NCBI GenBank assembly: GCA_052180195.1
Contig: CP197469.1
Strand: one strand, 5' to 3'
Source of the DNA: Gottfriedia sp002574545
Lineage (GTDB): Bacteria > Bacillota > Bacilli > Bacillales > Bacillaceae_G
DNA length: 64,000 bases
Program-made: the position numbers and the translations under genes
Shown here: positions 44,601-51,921 of the stretch, in pieces
Position numbering within the stretch: position 1 is the stretch's first letter
How the letters are laid out: every line of letters starts with the position of its first letter
The notes under the pieces: model-generated
Seen by the model: the letters and a program-made list of their open reading frames with translations, nothing else
Databases searched by the model: none
Told to the model about the DNA's origin: nothing

Positions 44601-45416
44601 ATTTTTTTATTTAATTCTTTATCTATTAAATTGTACTAAAGGAGTACAATCATAATTCCCATTATAATCGTTTCATGTTAAAAGAACAAAAACTTTTGTA
44701 AGAAAGTAAAAAATTACATAAATAGAATGGGGGTTAAATTTTAGCTTTATTTCGATAACGGGAAAAAGGAAATAGAAATGTTTTGAAGAGATTGGTTGGC
44801 CAATAAAGGGCACTTTGATATCAAGGAGATTGAATAGAGTAAGTATTGTTTCATTAAAGGAGATATGGGGAAACGTATAAGGCTCTAGTTTTTGGTTGTT
44901 ATTTTAGAGACTTAATCTGCGCAGTAACGACAAAATCTGCGAATTCGAAATTGGATTTCTCCGTATTCAATTACATAGGGTAAATATTATTCTATTACTT
45001 GAAGTTAATAGAAAGAATATAACCGAGTGCTGGGTAAATTTATGGCTGATCTGGTGTAGGGGACATAAAAAGGGAATTTGTAACCAAGGGATGTATTGAG
45101 AGAGGGACAAGTGGTAATCATGTGATCACGCAATTATTATTGGACTTTTATATATATGAACTTTGTTATATTCACATCAGTTGCATAGAGAAATTTGCCT
45201 ATATATTTCGCTAGTAAGTTTCAATAATCGATAGAAAAAAATAGTAAGGCCCCATTTTAATGACGAATTATGACAGAAATTTATTTAATTTTAATCCTTT
45301 ACCGAGAAGGTTTTATTTAAAATTAACAACAAAATAGAGCTAGGATTACCAAATAAAATTCAGGATTTAAAAATTACTTCTTTCTAAATAATTAAGTTTT
45401 AGTCATAAAAAATAAG
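44601..45416. other. Long noncoding region upstream of the segregation cassette
   Basis: About 800 nt without any convincing gene on either strand; only codon runs of a few residues occur. TCTGCG occurs twice (near 44917 and 44941). The base composition is AT-rich throughout. The absence of coding sequence, together with the motifs that follow, suggests a cis-acting region or decayed sequence. Confidence 0.5.
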
Positions 45417-45458
45417 TAATCCACATGTGGACAATTTTAATGAAAGGACTTATCCACA
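45417..45458. other. Cluster of DnaA-box-like sequences
   Basis: TTATCCACA (45450-45458) is an exact DnaA box. TAATCCACA (45417-45425) differs by one base, and the reverse-strand TTGTCCACA (45434-45426) by one base; the last two abut as the palindrome TCCACATGTGGA. Three such sites within 42 nt are unusual away from oriC. They lie about 65 nt ahead of the iteron arrays. Confidence 0.5.
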
Positions 45459-45464
45459 TACTGA

Positions 45465-45497
45465 CAGGTAGAAACCATCTGCCTGGTTATTTATTTT
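45465..45497 (+). terminator. Hairpin between DnaA boxes and iterons
   Basis: CAGGTAGA (45465-45472) and TCTGCCTG (45478-45485) pair with one wobble and are followed by a T-rich tract. It could insulate the array from incoming transcription. Confidence 0.4.
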
Positions 45498-45522
45498 TGG
45501 GGATAAACTGTTCTAAATGAGT

Positions 45523-45603
45523 TGTACACATGTTTGCACACAAGAATACATTTTGTAAACAATTGTACACGATAAAGTATACATGTACACAAAAACGTAA
45601 ACT
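45523..45603. repeat. parC-like iteron array 1
   Basis: Eight 8-nt sites resembling TGTAYACA begin at 45523, 45535, 45543, 45554, 45564, 45576, 45584 and 45596. Steps are 12, 8, 11, 10, 12, 8, 12. Sites are mostly TGTACACA, TGTAAACA or one- to two-base variants. The arrangement suggests a centromere bound by the ParR-like protein encoded downstream. Confidence 0.6.
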
Positions 45604-45660
45604 TTTATTTGTAGATAGGAAATAGTTGTTCTGAAAATAATTTTAGAATGAAAAAGTCAA

Positions 45661-45770
45661 TGTATACACTTTTGTATACAAGTACACGTTTTTGTAAACA
45701 TTTGTATACACTTTTGTACACATGTATACGTTATTGTATACGAGTTTATGTGTTTACAATATTGTATACA
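45661..45770. repeat. parC-like iteron array 2
   Basis: Eleven sites of the form TGTAYACA begin at 45661, 45673, 45681, 45693, 45703, 45715, 45723, 45735, 45743 (degenerate), 45751 and 45763. Steps are 12, 8, 12, 10, 12, 8, 12, 8, 8, 12. Exact TGTATACA occurs at 45661, 45673, 45703 and 45763. The first eight sites repeat the spacing of array 1 to within one base. A 57-nt site-free gap separates the arrays. Confidence 0.65.
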
Positions 45771-45815
45771 AGATGACATTTCAGTTACATTTTAATAATA
45801 GTTCAGTGGTGGACA

Positions 45816-45842
45816 TTGACCAGATGGCTAAAGTTAGATAAT
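45816..45842 (+). promoter_or_regulatory. Possible promoter of the parM-like gene
   Basis: TTGACC (45816-45821) is a good -35. GATAAT (45837-45842) is a good -10, but the spacer is only 15 nt. It lies about 55 nt ahead of the start codon and just after the iterons. Confidence 0.35.
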
Positions 45843-45898
45843 CTAATATCAGAATTATCTATAAATATGTAAACCTATTAACGAAAGGGATGATTTAG

Positions 45899-47101
45899 GT
45901 GGTAAATGCTCGTATAGCTGCTATTGATGTAGGAAACGATTCACTCAAAGGAATTTTTGGGAAGATGGAATCTGAAATTAATATTCCTAATATTATTGCA
46001 AGGGATACAGAAGATCGTCCAATCATTGGGATAGAAGAATTAGACAACCAAGATCCAGTTGATGGAATACATATTCGCGTTCACTCTCCTACATTAAAAG
46101 AGAATAATACTGTTTATCGTGTAGGGAATTTGGCAACAAAAAGTGGTAATGCAACCGAATTAGATCCTGGGAGTAATAAGTCTGAAGAGGATCAAACACT
46201 TATTATGTTATTTGCAGCTTTAGCGTTAGATGCTGCTAGAGAAGAGAATAAACAAATTGTAAAAAACTCTAATAATGTAATTGAGGCAACATATGTATTG
46301 GGAACGGGTCTTCCGCTTAGAGAAGTAAAGGAAGGAAAGGACGTAGGTTATCGTTCACGATTACTTGGCTCAGTTCACCAAGTAGAGTTTTTAGTAACAC
46401 CAAGACATCAAGGTTTAAAAGTTAATATTAAGTTTGAAGATGTTAAAGTTTATCCTGAAGGATTTGCAGCTTTTATTAACTTAGTTATGGACAATCATTT
46501 AAACATAATTAATAAAGACCTTATAGATAAAAAAATCCTTATTCAAGACATCGGAGGGTTATCAACTGATATTGCGGTCATTAGGAATCGAAAGGTAGAT
46601 GACGATAAAGCTCAAGGTTTTAATCTTGGTGTGGCAGAATCCCTTGAAGCTATTCGTGAAGAGATTCGTTCAAGACATGGAGTTGAACTTGATAGCCGAA
46701 GAGATGTTGTAGAGATCATTACGAAGAAAAATGATCGAAATCATATAATGGTTAAAGGTAGTCGGACAAGCGTTCATGATATTGTAGACCGTATTCTGTT
46801 AGAACTAGCAAAAAAACAATATCGCCATTTGAGAAATATTTGGCAGAAGAACTCTCAAACTGAAATATGCTATTTCATTGGTGGAGGGTCGTTGATCTTA
46901 AAAGAATATCTTAAAACACTTAATAATAACCTAGATGGTTATAATATCGATTTCTTTGAGGACGAGAAGGAAAGTATCTGGATGATGGCGAATGCTTATT
47001 ATAAGCTAATCGCTGATTTTGAATTAAAAAGAGCTAGAGAAGTTAGAAGAGAAGCACAACATACTGGAAAAGAAGAACAAAAAATGTCTAAAGCAAAATA
47101 A
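45899..47101 (+). CDS. ParM/StbA-family actin-like segregation protein
   Basis: A 400-residue bacterial actin homologue of the ALP/ParM type, which polymerises with ATP and pushes DNA apart. The actin ATPase motifs are present: phosphate 1 AAIDVGNDSLKGIFG (residues ~7-21), phosphate 2 LIQDIGGLSTDIAVI (near 214-228) and adenosine CYFIGGGSLIL (near 321). The basic tail (KRAREVRREAQ) is distinctive. GTG start at 45899, with AAAGGGATGA upstream. It is followed 9 nt later by a ParR-like gene and preceded by iterons, the parC-parM-parR order of plasmid type II partition systems, yet the neighbours are chromosomal housekeeping genes. Confidence 0.88.
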   Translation: MVNARIAAIDVGNDSLKGIFGKMESEINIPNIIARDTEDRPIIGIEELDNQDPVDGIHIRVHSPTLKENNTVYRVGNLATKSGNATELDPGSNKSEEDQTLIMLFAALALDAAREENKQIVKNSNNVIEATYVLGTGLPLREVKEGKDVGYRSRLLGSVHQVEFLVTPRHQGLKVNIKFEDVKVYPEGFAAFINLVMDNHLNIINKDLIDKKILIQDIGGLSTDIAVIRNRKVDDDKAQGFNLGVAESLEAIREEIRSRHGVELDSRRDVVEIITKKNDRNHIMVKGSRTSVHDIVDRILLELAKKQYRHLRNIWQKNSQTEICYFIGGGSLILKEYLKTLNNNLDGYNIDFFEDEKESIWMMANAYYKLIADFELKRAREVRREAQHTGKEEQKMSKAK

Positions 47102-47110
47102 GGTGATTCC

Positions 47111-47704
47111 ATGAAGGAAAAAGAATTGACGAGGGGACAACCTATTACATTTCGTATCCCTTCTGATACGCCTGATCAGATTATTAAACATTTGCAGCAG
47201 CTTAAACAAAGCGAAAGGCGAAACTTTTCAAGTAAGATTGCTGAGTACGTAATAAGCGGAGTGAATGACTCATTATCAAAGCAAAGGCAAACAATAACGA
47301 TTCCACTTCCGAAAAGCCTAGATAAAGCTCAAAGAGATTGGTTAAAACATGAACATTCTGAGGCATTATTAGGTAGTATTGTGTATCAATTATTATCCAA
47401 CCCGATTCGAACTGCTTCTCTTATTACATCGCTAAATAGTAATAGTTTAGCAATTGAAGAGGCGTTATATCTTCAAGAAGAAATGAATGAATTAGAGCCA
47501 GAATTGGAACCTGTTCAATCAAAACGTTCAAGCGAACCGAATTTAGATAAGACCGGAAGAAAGTCCGATCTTGATGATGATGATTTAGATAACTTTAATT
47601 GGGATGCTGCAAGCAAAAGCGAAATCTCTGCAGCTAAAGAAGAAATTGAAGAGGAAGATATGGATAGTCTACTCGGAGATTTTCTCGCACAAATGAATAA
47701 GTAA
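47111..47704 (+). CDS. ParR-like DNA-binding adaptor with two RHH-like segments
   Basis: A 197-residue protein I do not recognise by name. QPITFRIPSDTPDQIIKHL then NFSSKIAEYVISGVND reads as a strand-helix-helix (ribbon-helix-helix-like) unit at residues ~9-55. QTITIPLPKSLDKAQRDWLK then ALLGSIVYQLLSNP repeats that pattern at ~60-100. The C-terminal ~75 residues are very acidic (LDDDDLDNFNW, EEIEEEDMDSLL). By position after parM it should be the centromere-binding partner, with the acidic tail as a candidate filament contact; this is inference. ATG follows AAGGTGATT. Confidence 0.65.
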   Translation: MKEKELTRGQPITFRIPSDTPDQIIKHLQQLKQSERRNFSSKIAEYVISGVNDSLSKQRQTITIPLPKSLDKAQRDWLKHEHSEALLGSIVYQLLSNPIRTASLITSLNSNSLAIEEALYLQEEMNELEPELEPVQSKRSSEPNLDKTGRKSDLDDDDLDNFNWDAASKSEISAAKEEIEEEDMDSLLGDFLAQMNK

Positions 47705-47709
47705 AAAGT

Positions 47710-47749
47710 AAAAATGGGACCGAATACTAAATACATCGGTCCCATTTTT
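47710..47749. terminator. Terminator of the parMR-like operon
   Basis: AAAAATGGGACCGA and TCGGTCCCATTTTT are perfect 14-nt arms, usable from both strands, between the convergent operon and the CBS pseudogene. Confidence 0.85.
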
Positions 47750-47753
47750 CTAG

Positions 47754-48078
47754 TTATTGGATATCATTCTGAGAGATTTGTGATAGTGCTTCGCCAGCAC
47801 TTTCATCTGACTGCTCTTGTACTGCTAAGTCACCGAGTGAAAGGATACCAACAAGGTTACCATTTTCTATGACTGGTAATCTTCTGATTTGATGTTGTGC
47901 CATTAAATGTGATGCCTCTTGAGACTTGCGTTACAATCAATCGTCACAATATTATTAGACATTACTTGGGAAGCATTCGCGTTTCCACCTTGATTAATAC
48001 CACGTAAAGCTAAATCTTGGTCTGTGATCATACAAACTACTTGTCCACATTGTTTCCAGTCTAAGATTGGAATACCTA
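47754..48078 (-). pseudogene. CBS-domain protein pseudogene (frameshift, 5' truncated)
   Basis: On the minus strand one frame encodes GQVVCMITDQDLALRGINQ followed by ASQVMSNNIVTIDCNASL and then runs into a stop. The next frame continues EASHLMAQHQIRRLPVIENG, NLVGILSLGDLAVQEQ and SQISQNDIQ with a TAA at 47756-47754. Together they are most of a two-CBS-domain protein of the YhcV type. The frame change is near 47930. The first CBS strand and the initiator region are missing, as stops precede GIPILDW. The gene is therefore doubly broken. Confidence 0.8.
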
Positions 48079-48152
48079 TTTAATTATTCGAAGTATTAGT
48101 AGATTTATGTTATATAATGTATCTTTTATGAGTTTTATTGAAAAAAATATTT

Positions 48153-49061
48153 TTATGCTGATTGAAGTGACTTCCTATTAAGAAATTCAGGTAAAACGAT
48201 ACCGATTAAAATTAAAATGATACCAAAATATTGTAGAACACCAACCGTTTCCTTCAATACGATTGCTGACATGAATGTAGCTGTCGGTAACTCTGCTGCA
48301 CCTAAAATAGAAGCAAGACCAGAACCCGTTAAAGGAACGCCTTTTGAAAACATTAATGTAGAGAAAAATGGACCTAGAAAGCCTAAGATTAACCCGTACT
48401 TTAATGAAAGCTCTACAAATAAGTGCCAATTTGTGAAAAATGTAGGTGGTAGGAAGATCGCACAAATGATGAAACCACCTGTTATCATTAAGGCGGTTTT
48501 TGTGATAGGATTAGCTTTTAAGGCGATTCTACCGCTTAGTAAGATAAAAATACTATACGAAACCGCGGATAACGCCCCAAATAATACCCCAAACCAATTC
48601 AGTGAACCAATTCCATCGGTTAAAACATTTGTCGCAAAGATTGTACCGATTACAAGAGGAATCAGTGAGAACAATTTACTTTTTTCAGGAAGTTCTCGAT
48701 TGACTATTGATTCTAATAAAACGCCAATCCAAGTGAACTGGAATAACAGTACGATTGCTAATGAGGCTGTAATGTATTGCAAAGCCAAATAATAAAACAT
48801 CCCTGTTAAGCCAGTCGTAGACCCAAATACAACAAGCAATAAACCTTCTCTCTTTGTAGGCTTTGAATATTGTTGATTATTTGATTTAGCAGATCTACTT
48901 TTATTTAAAAGTACGATGGACCATAACAATAGAGCCCCTACAAACATTTGAATTCCGACTACATCATTTACAATAAAACCATCACCATAAGCCAATTTTA
49001 CAAAAGTAGACAAAACGCCATAACAAACAGAACCAATAATAATAAATAGTATACCTTTCAA
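48153..49061 (-). CDS. EamA-family (DMT) transporter
   Basis: A 302-residue membrane protein with ten predicted helices in two EamA repeats, e.g. GSVCYGVLSTFVKLAYGDG in the first and LGAAELPTATFMSAIVLKET in the second. The family exports metabolites such as amino acids; the substrate is unknown. ATG start at 49061 with a weak GGGGTG ribosome site. It stands alone between a pseudogene and a terminator. Confidence 0.85.
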   Translation of the reverse strand: MKGILFIIIGSVCYGVLSTFVKLAYGDGFIVNDVVGIQMFVGALLLWSIVLLNKSRSAKSNNQQYSKPTKREGLLLVVFGSTTGLTGMFYYLALQYITASLAIVLLFQFTWIGVLLESIVNRELPEKSKLFSLIPLVIGTIFATNVLTDGIGSLNWFGVLFGALSAVSYSIFILLSGRIALKANPITKTALMITGGFIICAIFLPPTFFTNWHLFVELSLKYGLILGFLGPFFSTLMFSKGVPLTGSGLASILGAAELPTATFMSAIVLKETVGVLQYFGIILILIGIVLPEFLNRKSLQSA

Positions 49062-49083
49062 ATTTACACCCCGTTTTCATAAA

Positions 49084-49114
49084 AAAAGTAAAGAGGAAAA
49101 ACCTCTTTACTTTT
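49084..49114. terminator. Hairpin upstream of the EamA gene
   Basis: AAAAGTAAAGAGG and CCTCTTTACTTTT are perfect arms around AAAAA. The T-run follows on the plus strand, so it would stop plus-strand transcription running into this region. On the minus strand it could serve the purine nucleoside phosphorylase transcript. Confidence 0.6.
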
Positions 49115-49186
49115 ATCTAATTTCTGCCTAGTTGAGCAGATATTTCTCCGGTAATACTGTCTTGAGAACTACTCAAACGCTTTTTT

Positions 49187-49310
49187 GTATTGTCTAGCTC
49201 CAGGCGTTAGCCCCTCGAGGTCATAAGCCGAAGCTTAATAAAGGTAAAAACCATCCTTTATCGTTCTTTGTCTTATGCTTGTCGGGGCTGTTCAAACGCC
49301 TTCCGCATTT
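49187..49310. repeat. Bacillales short dispersed repeat
   Basis: The block contains TGTCTAGCTCCAGGCGTTAGC, CCCTCGAGGTCATAAG and CTTATGCTTGTCGGGGCTG, which I recognise as a repeat scattered in Bacillus and relatives. The ends AGGCGTT (49202) and AACGCCT (49295) pair, as do GCCCC with GGGGC and CATAAG with CTTATG, so the whole element can fold into one long hairpin. It has no coding capacity. Confidence 0.65.
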
Positions 49311-49314
49311 CGAA

Positions 49315-50133
49315 TTACATTTCTTCTAAAATGCCCTTAACTAAGTTAACAAATTTCGTTCTAACCATGCTTGCTACTTCAATTACTTCTTCGTGGTTTA
49401 ATGGTTGGTCTAAGATGCCACAAGCCATGTTAGTTAGGCAAGAGATACCTAATACTTTCATATTTCCGTGAACAGCCACGATTGCTTCAGGAACCGTTGA
49501 CATTCCTACAGAATCAGCACCAAGGGTACGAATCATGCGAATTTCAGCAGGTGTTTCGTATGAAGGGCCACTCCACCAAGCGTATACACCTTGTTGTAAT
49601 TTAAGATCTTGTTTCGCAGCAACATCTAATGCAAGGCTACGTAACTCTTTGTTATATACTTCAGAAACATCTGGGAAGCGTGTTCCTAGTTCTGGGTTAT
49701 TTGGTCCAATTAAAGGATTTGTTCCTACTAAATTGATATGGTCAGTAATTAACATTAAATCGCCTGGTTTAAAGTTCGTGTTAACAGCACCACAAGCGTT
49801 TGTTACGATTAACTTTTCTACTCCAAGTGCTTTCATTACACGCACAGGGAATGTTACTTCATCTAAAGTAAAGCCTTCATAATAATGGAAACGGCCTTTC
49901 ATTGCTACCACCGCTTGACCTTTTAACTCACCAATTACTAATTCATTTGCATGTCCAACTGCTTCAGACTTTGCAAAGTGAGGAATTTCACTGTAAGGAA
50001 TTACAACAGAGTTTTCGATTTCATCTGCAAGAGTACCTAGGCCAGAACCCAATATTAATCCAACAGTAGGACGGTAGCTTGTTTTACTTAGTATAAAATC
50101 TCTTGTTTCTAAAATATGTTCAGTTTTATGCAT
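49315..50133 (-). CDS. Purine nucleoside phosphorylase, trimeric type
   Basis: A 272-residue enzyme that splits guanosine or inosine with phosphate. Signatures are GLILGSGLGTLADEI (phosphate loop), MKGRFHYYEGF, VTNACGAVN, YAWWSGPSYETPAEIRM and GADSVGMSTVPEAIVA, all of the low-molecular-mass trimeric class (PunA/PupG), not DeoD. The ATG at 50133 follows GGAGG. In Bacillus this gene often lies with xerD and drm; here it stands alone, divergent from a ROK regulator across a perfect inverted repeat. Confidence 0.93.
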   Translation of the reverse strand: MHKTEHILETRDFILSKTSYRPTVGLILGSGLGTLADEIENSVVIPYSEIPHFAKSEAVGHANELVIGELKGQAVVAMKGRFHYYEGFTLDEVTFPVRVMKALGVEKLIVTNACGAVNTNFKPGDLMLITDHINLVGTNPLIGPNNPELGTRFPDVSEVYNKELRSLALDVAAKQDLKLQQGVYAWWSGPSYETPAEIRMIRTLGADSVGMSTVPEAIVAVHGNMKVLGISCLTNMACGILDQPLNHEEVIEVASMVRTKFVNLVKGILEEM

Positions 50134-50247
50134 TTATTTAACCTCCAAAAATGAGCGATAGGGTTTGTTTAAGAATTCTAATAAATAATCATGCTTTTAA
50201 CATAAGTCTAATGGATAATTCCTAACTTGTAAACAGACTAAAAACCA

Positions 50248-50280
50248 TTTTGGTAAAAAGTTAACTTCTTTTTACCAAAA
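50248..50280. promoter_or_regulatory. Perfect inverted repeat between pnp and ROK genes
   Basis: TTTTGGTAAAAAG (50248-50260) and CTTTTTACCAAAA (50268-50280) are perfect 13-nt arms around 7 nt. It lies in the shared upstream region of two divergent genes, which is the usual place for an operator of the ROK regulator. Neither gene needs a terminator here. Confidence 0.5.
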
Positions 50281-50375
50281 CCGCTGTAAATATAGTGTAT
50301 AAATAGCTATACTTAATTCATAAAATATAAAAAGTTAAGTGAAAGTAAAATAAGATTAGAGTGTTGGAGGAGTCA

Positions 50376-51590
50376 ATGATCAGGCAATTTATAGGTTATC
50401 AGTCGCCCAAAATAAAAAGTTTAAAGCATTTATATAGTCTAATACGAAAATTAGGGCCAACTAAAGTTAGTACATTAACAGAGACGACAGGGTATAAGCA
50501 TACTACTTGTGTTCGGTTATTAGATGAACTAGTACAGGAAGGACTTATATACGACACTGGTTTAGGGGTTTCTAGCGGCGGAAGGAGACCAGCCTTGTAT
50601 GTGATTAACCAAACTGCGTTCTACTTAATCGGTGTCGAAATCACGAATTTATATACAACAGTACTACTGCTTGACCTAAATCTATCTATTATCGATTCTA
50701 AAAAGTTGAAAATGAGCAATGTGAGTACTGGGGAATATACTTTAGATTTTGTAACCAAAAGCGTAAGAGAATTATTAGATCAAAATAGTATTAATAGAGA
50801 ACGATTATTAGGTATTGGAATTGGGGTGTTGGATCCAATCGATCAAGAAAAGGGTGTAATGATTAAATCAGGATCATCTTTAGAAGATGGATGGGACGAT
50901 CTAAATATTGTTAGGCACCTAGAAGAAGCTAATCAATGCCCAGTATTACTTAATAACGGTACAAATTTAGCCGCCCTAGCGGAGTACAGGCTAAATTTCA
51001 GTAAAGAGAACAAAAATATAGTTTTTGTTTCTAGTGATATGGGAATACGATGTGGAATTATTCAACAAGGTAAATTAATAAATAATAAGAACGAAATGGA
51101 CGATGCTTTTGGCCATATAATCGTTGATATTCATGGAAAACTTTGTTCATGTGGTTCATATGGTTGTCTACAAGCGTACAGTAGTTTACCTGCAATTCGA
51201 ACAGAGGTGATCAAACGTGTTAAGCGCGGTGAAATGACTTCTTTGAAGGATGAATTAAACGATATCGAAAATATTAGCTATCATAGAATTCTTGATGCCT
51301 TAGAAAAAGAAGACGCACTTTGTTTAGAAGTCATAAAAGAGGCTGCTAATTACTTTGGTATTGGACTGACTAATCTTATTTATATTGTTCGACCTGATAT
51401 TGTAATTTGTGGTGGTACTTTAGTTCCAAAGCCATTATTTTTTGATGTAGCATGCGAAACAGCACAAGCAAGATTAAGGAAATATCCATACAGTCCTGTT
51501 CAAATCATTAAATCATCAACAGCGTATAATATCGTTGCACAAGGAGCGGGCTGTATCGTATTTGATCACTTTACAGAGGAATCTATGTAA
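50376..51590 (+). CDS. ROK-family transcriptional regulator
   Basis: A 404-residue regulator with an N-terminal winged helix (KVSTLTETTGYKHTTCVRLL, residues ~29-48, then SSGGRRPALYVIN) and a C-terminal ROK sugar-kinase fold. The zinc motif is GKLCSCGSYGCLQAYSS near residues 253-269. The kinase catalytic Asp region reads as CPVLLNNGTNLAALAEY, with Asn-Asn-Gly where sugar kinases have different residues, so enzyme activity is doubtful. The ATG at 50376 has GGAGGAG ahead. It precedes the trehalose operon but has its own terminator; targets are not evident. Confidence 0.85.
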   Translation: MIRQFIGYQSPKIKSLKHLYSLIRKLGPTKVSTLTETTGYKHTTCVRLLDELVQEGLIYDTGLGVSSGGRRPALYVINQTAFYLIGVEITNLYTTVLLLDLNLSIIDSKKLKMSNVSTGEYTLDFVTKSVRELLDQNSINRERLLGIGIGVLDPIDQEKGVMIKSGSSLEDGWDDLNIVRHLEEANQCPVLLNNGTNLAALAEYRLNFSKENKNIVFVSSDMGIRCGIIQQGKLINNKNEMDDAFGHIIVDIHGKLCSCGSYGCLQAYSSLPAIRTEVIKRVKRGEMTSLKDELNDIENISYHRILDALEKEDALCLEVIKEAANYFGIGLTNLIYIVRPDIVICGGTLVPKPLFFDVACETAQARLRKYPYSPVQIIKSSTAYNIVAQGAGCIVFDHFTEESM

Positions 51591-51598
51591 TAAAAACG

Positions 51599-51648
51599 AA
51601 AAACCGTTAATGCTCTACCTGGAAACAGATAGAGGTTAACGGTTTTTT
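51599..51648 (+). terminator. Terminator of the ROK regulator gene
   Basis: AAAACCGTTAA and TTAACGGTTTT arms enclose a smaller internal stem and end in a T-run. Confidence 0.8.
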
Positions 51649-51803
51649 ATTCTATTAAAATACGGATTCATGAAGATCACTAAATAAAGTATAGTCTGCT
51701 AGTACTTGGTAATCGTAATTTACAATTAGAAGTTGAGTGTAAGCATTAATGTCATGACGCCTTATTTAAAATTAAAGCGATTTCCATGGAAATGAATAAG
51801 GAG

Positions 51804-51817
51804 TGAGAACGTTTACA
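51804..51817 (+). promoter_or_regulatory. cre site of the trehalose operon
   Basis: TGAGAACGTTTACA matches the cre consensus at 13 of 14 positions and ends 8 nt before the -35 box. A second, poorer cre-like sequence on the other strand overlaps the -35 (AAAACGCTTGCA). Confidence 0.65.
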
Positions 51818-51825
51818 AAAAACGC

Positions 51826-51854
51826 TTGCAATCCTGTACGTACAAGAATATACT
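51826..51854 (+). promoter_or_regulatory. Sigma-A promoter of the trehalose operon
   Basis: TTGCAA (51826-51831) and TATACT (51849-51854) are separated by exactly 17 nt, about 70 nt ahead of treP. The spacer is filled by the first operator. Confidence 0.75.
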
Positions 51855-51872
51855 AATCTTGTACGTACAGGA
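51832..51872 (+). promoter_or_regulatory. Twin TreR-type operators
   Basis: Two copies of the palindrome TGTACGTACA lie at 51835-51844 and 51860-51869. Their flanks make 51832-51847 and 51857-51872 perfect 16-nt inverted copies of each other. The first fills the promoter spacer and the second lies just after the -10. The form resembles the TreR site of B. subtilis (TTGTATATACAA), with CG at the centre. Confidence 0.75.
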
Positions 51873-51921
51873 TAAATAAAAATGATTAAATAAATTATAG
51901 ATTGCTCGAGGAGGGGATAAC

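Noticed and set aside
44416..44655. 79-codon plus-strand frame opposite queC leader
   Set aside because: It runs antisense through the riboswitch and terminator, lacks a ribosome site and has no recognisable protein features.
45417..45458. Chromosomal oriC
   Set aside because: Only three DnaA-like boxes and no dnaA, dnaN, rpmH or gyr genes nearby.
45523..45770. CRISPR-like short repeats
   Set aside because: Units are 8 nt with 8-12-nt steps and no unique 30-nt spacers or cas genes; the layout fits protein-binding iterons.
48217..48792. 191-codon plus-strand frame
   Set aside because: It is fully antisense to the EamA transporter, whose helices and motifs are clear; no ribosome site.
51832..51872. 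Intrinsic terminator or T-box in the tre leader
   Set aside because: The repeats overlap promoter boxes and have no U-run or T-box sequence, so operators explain them better.
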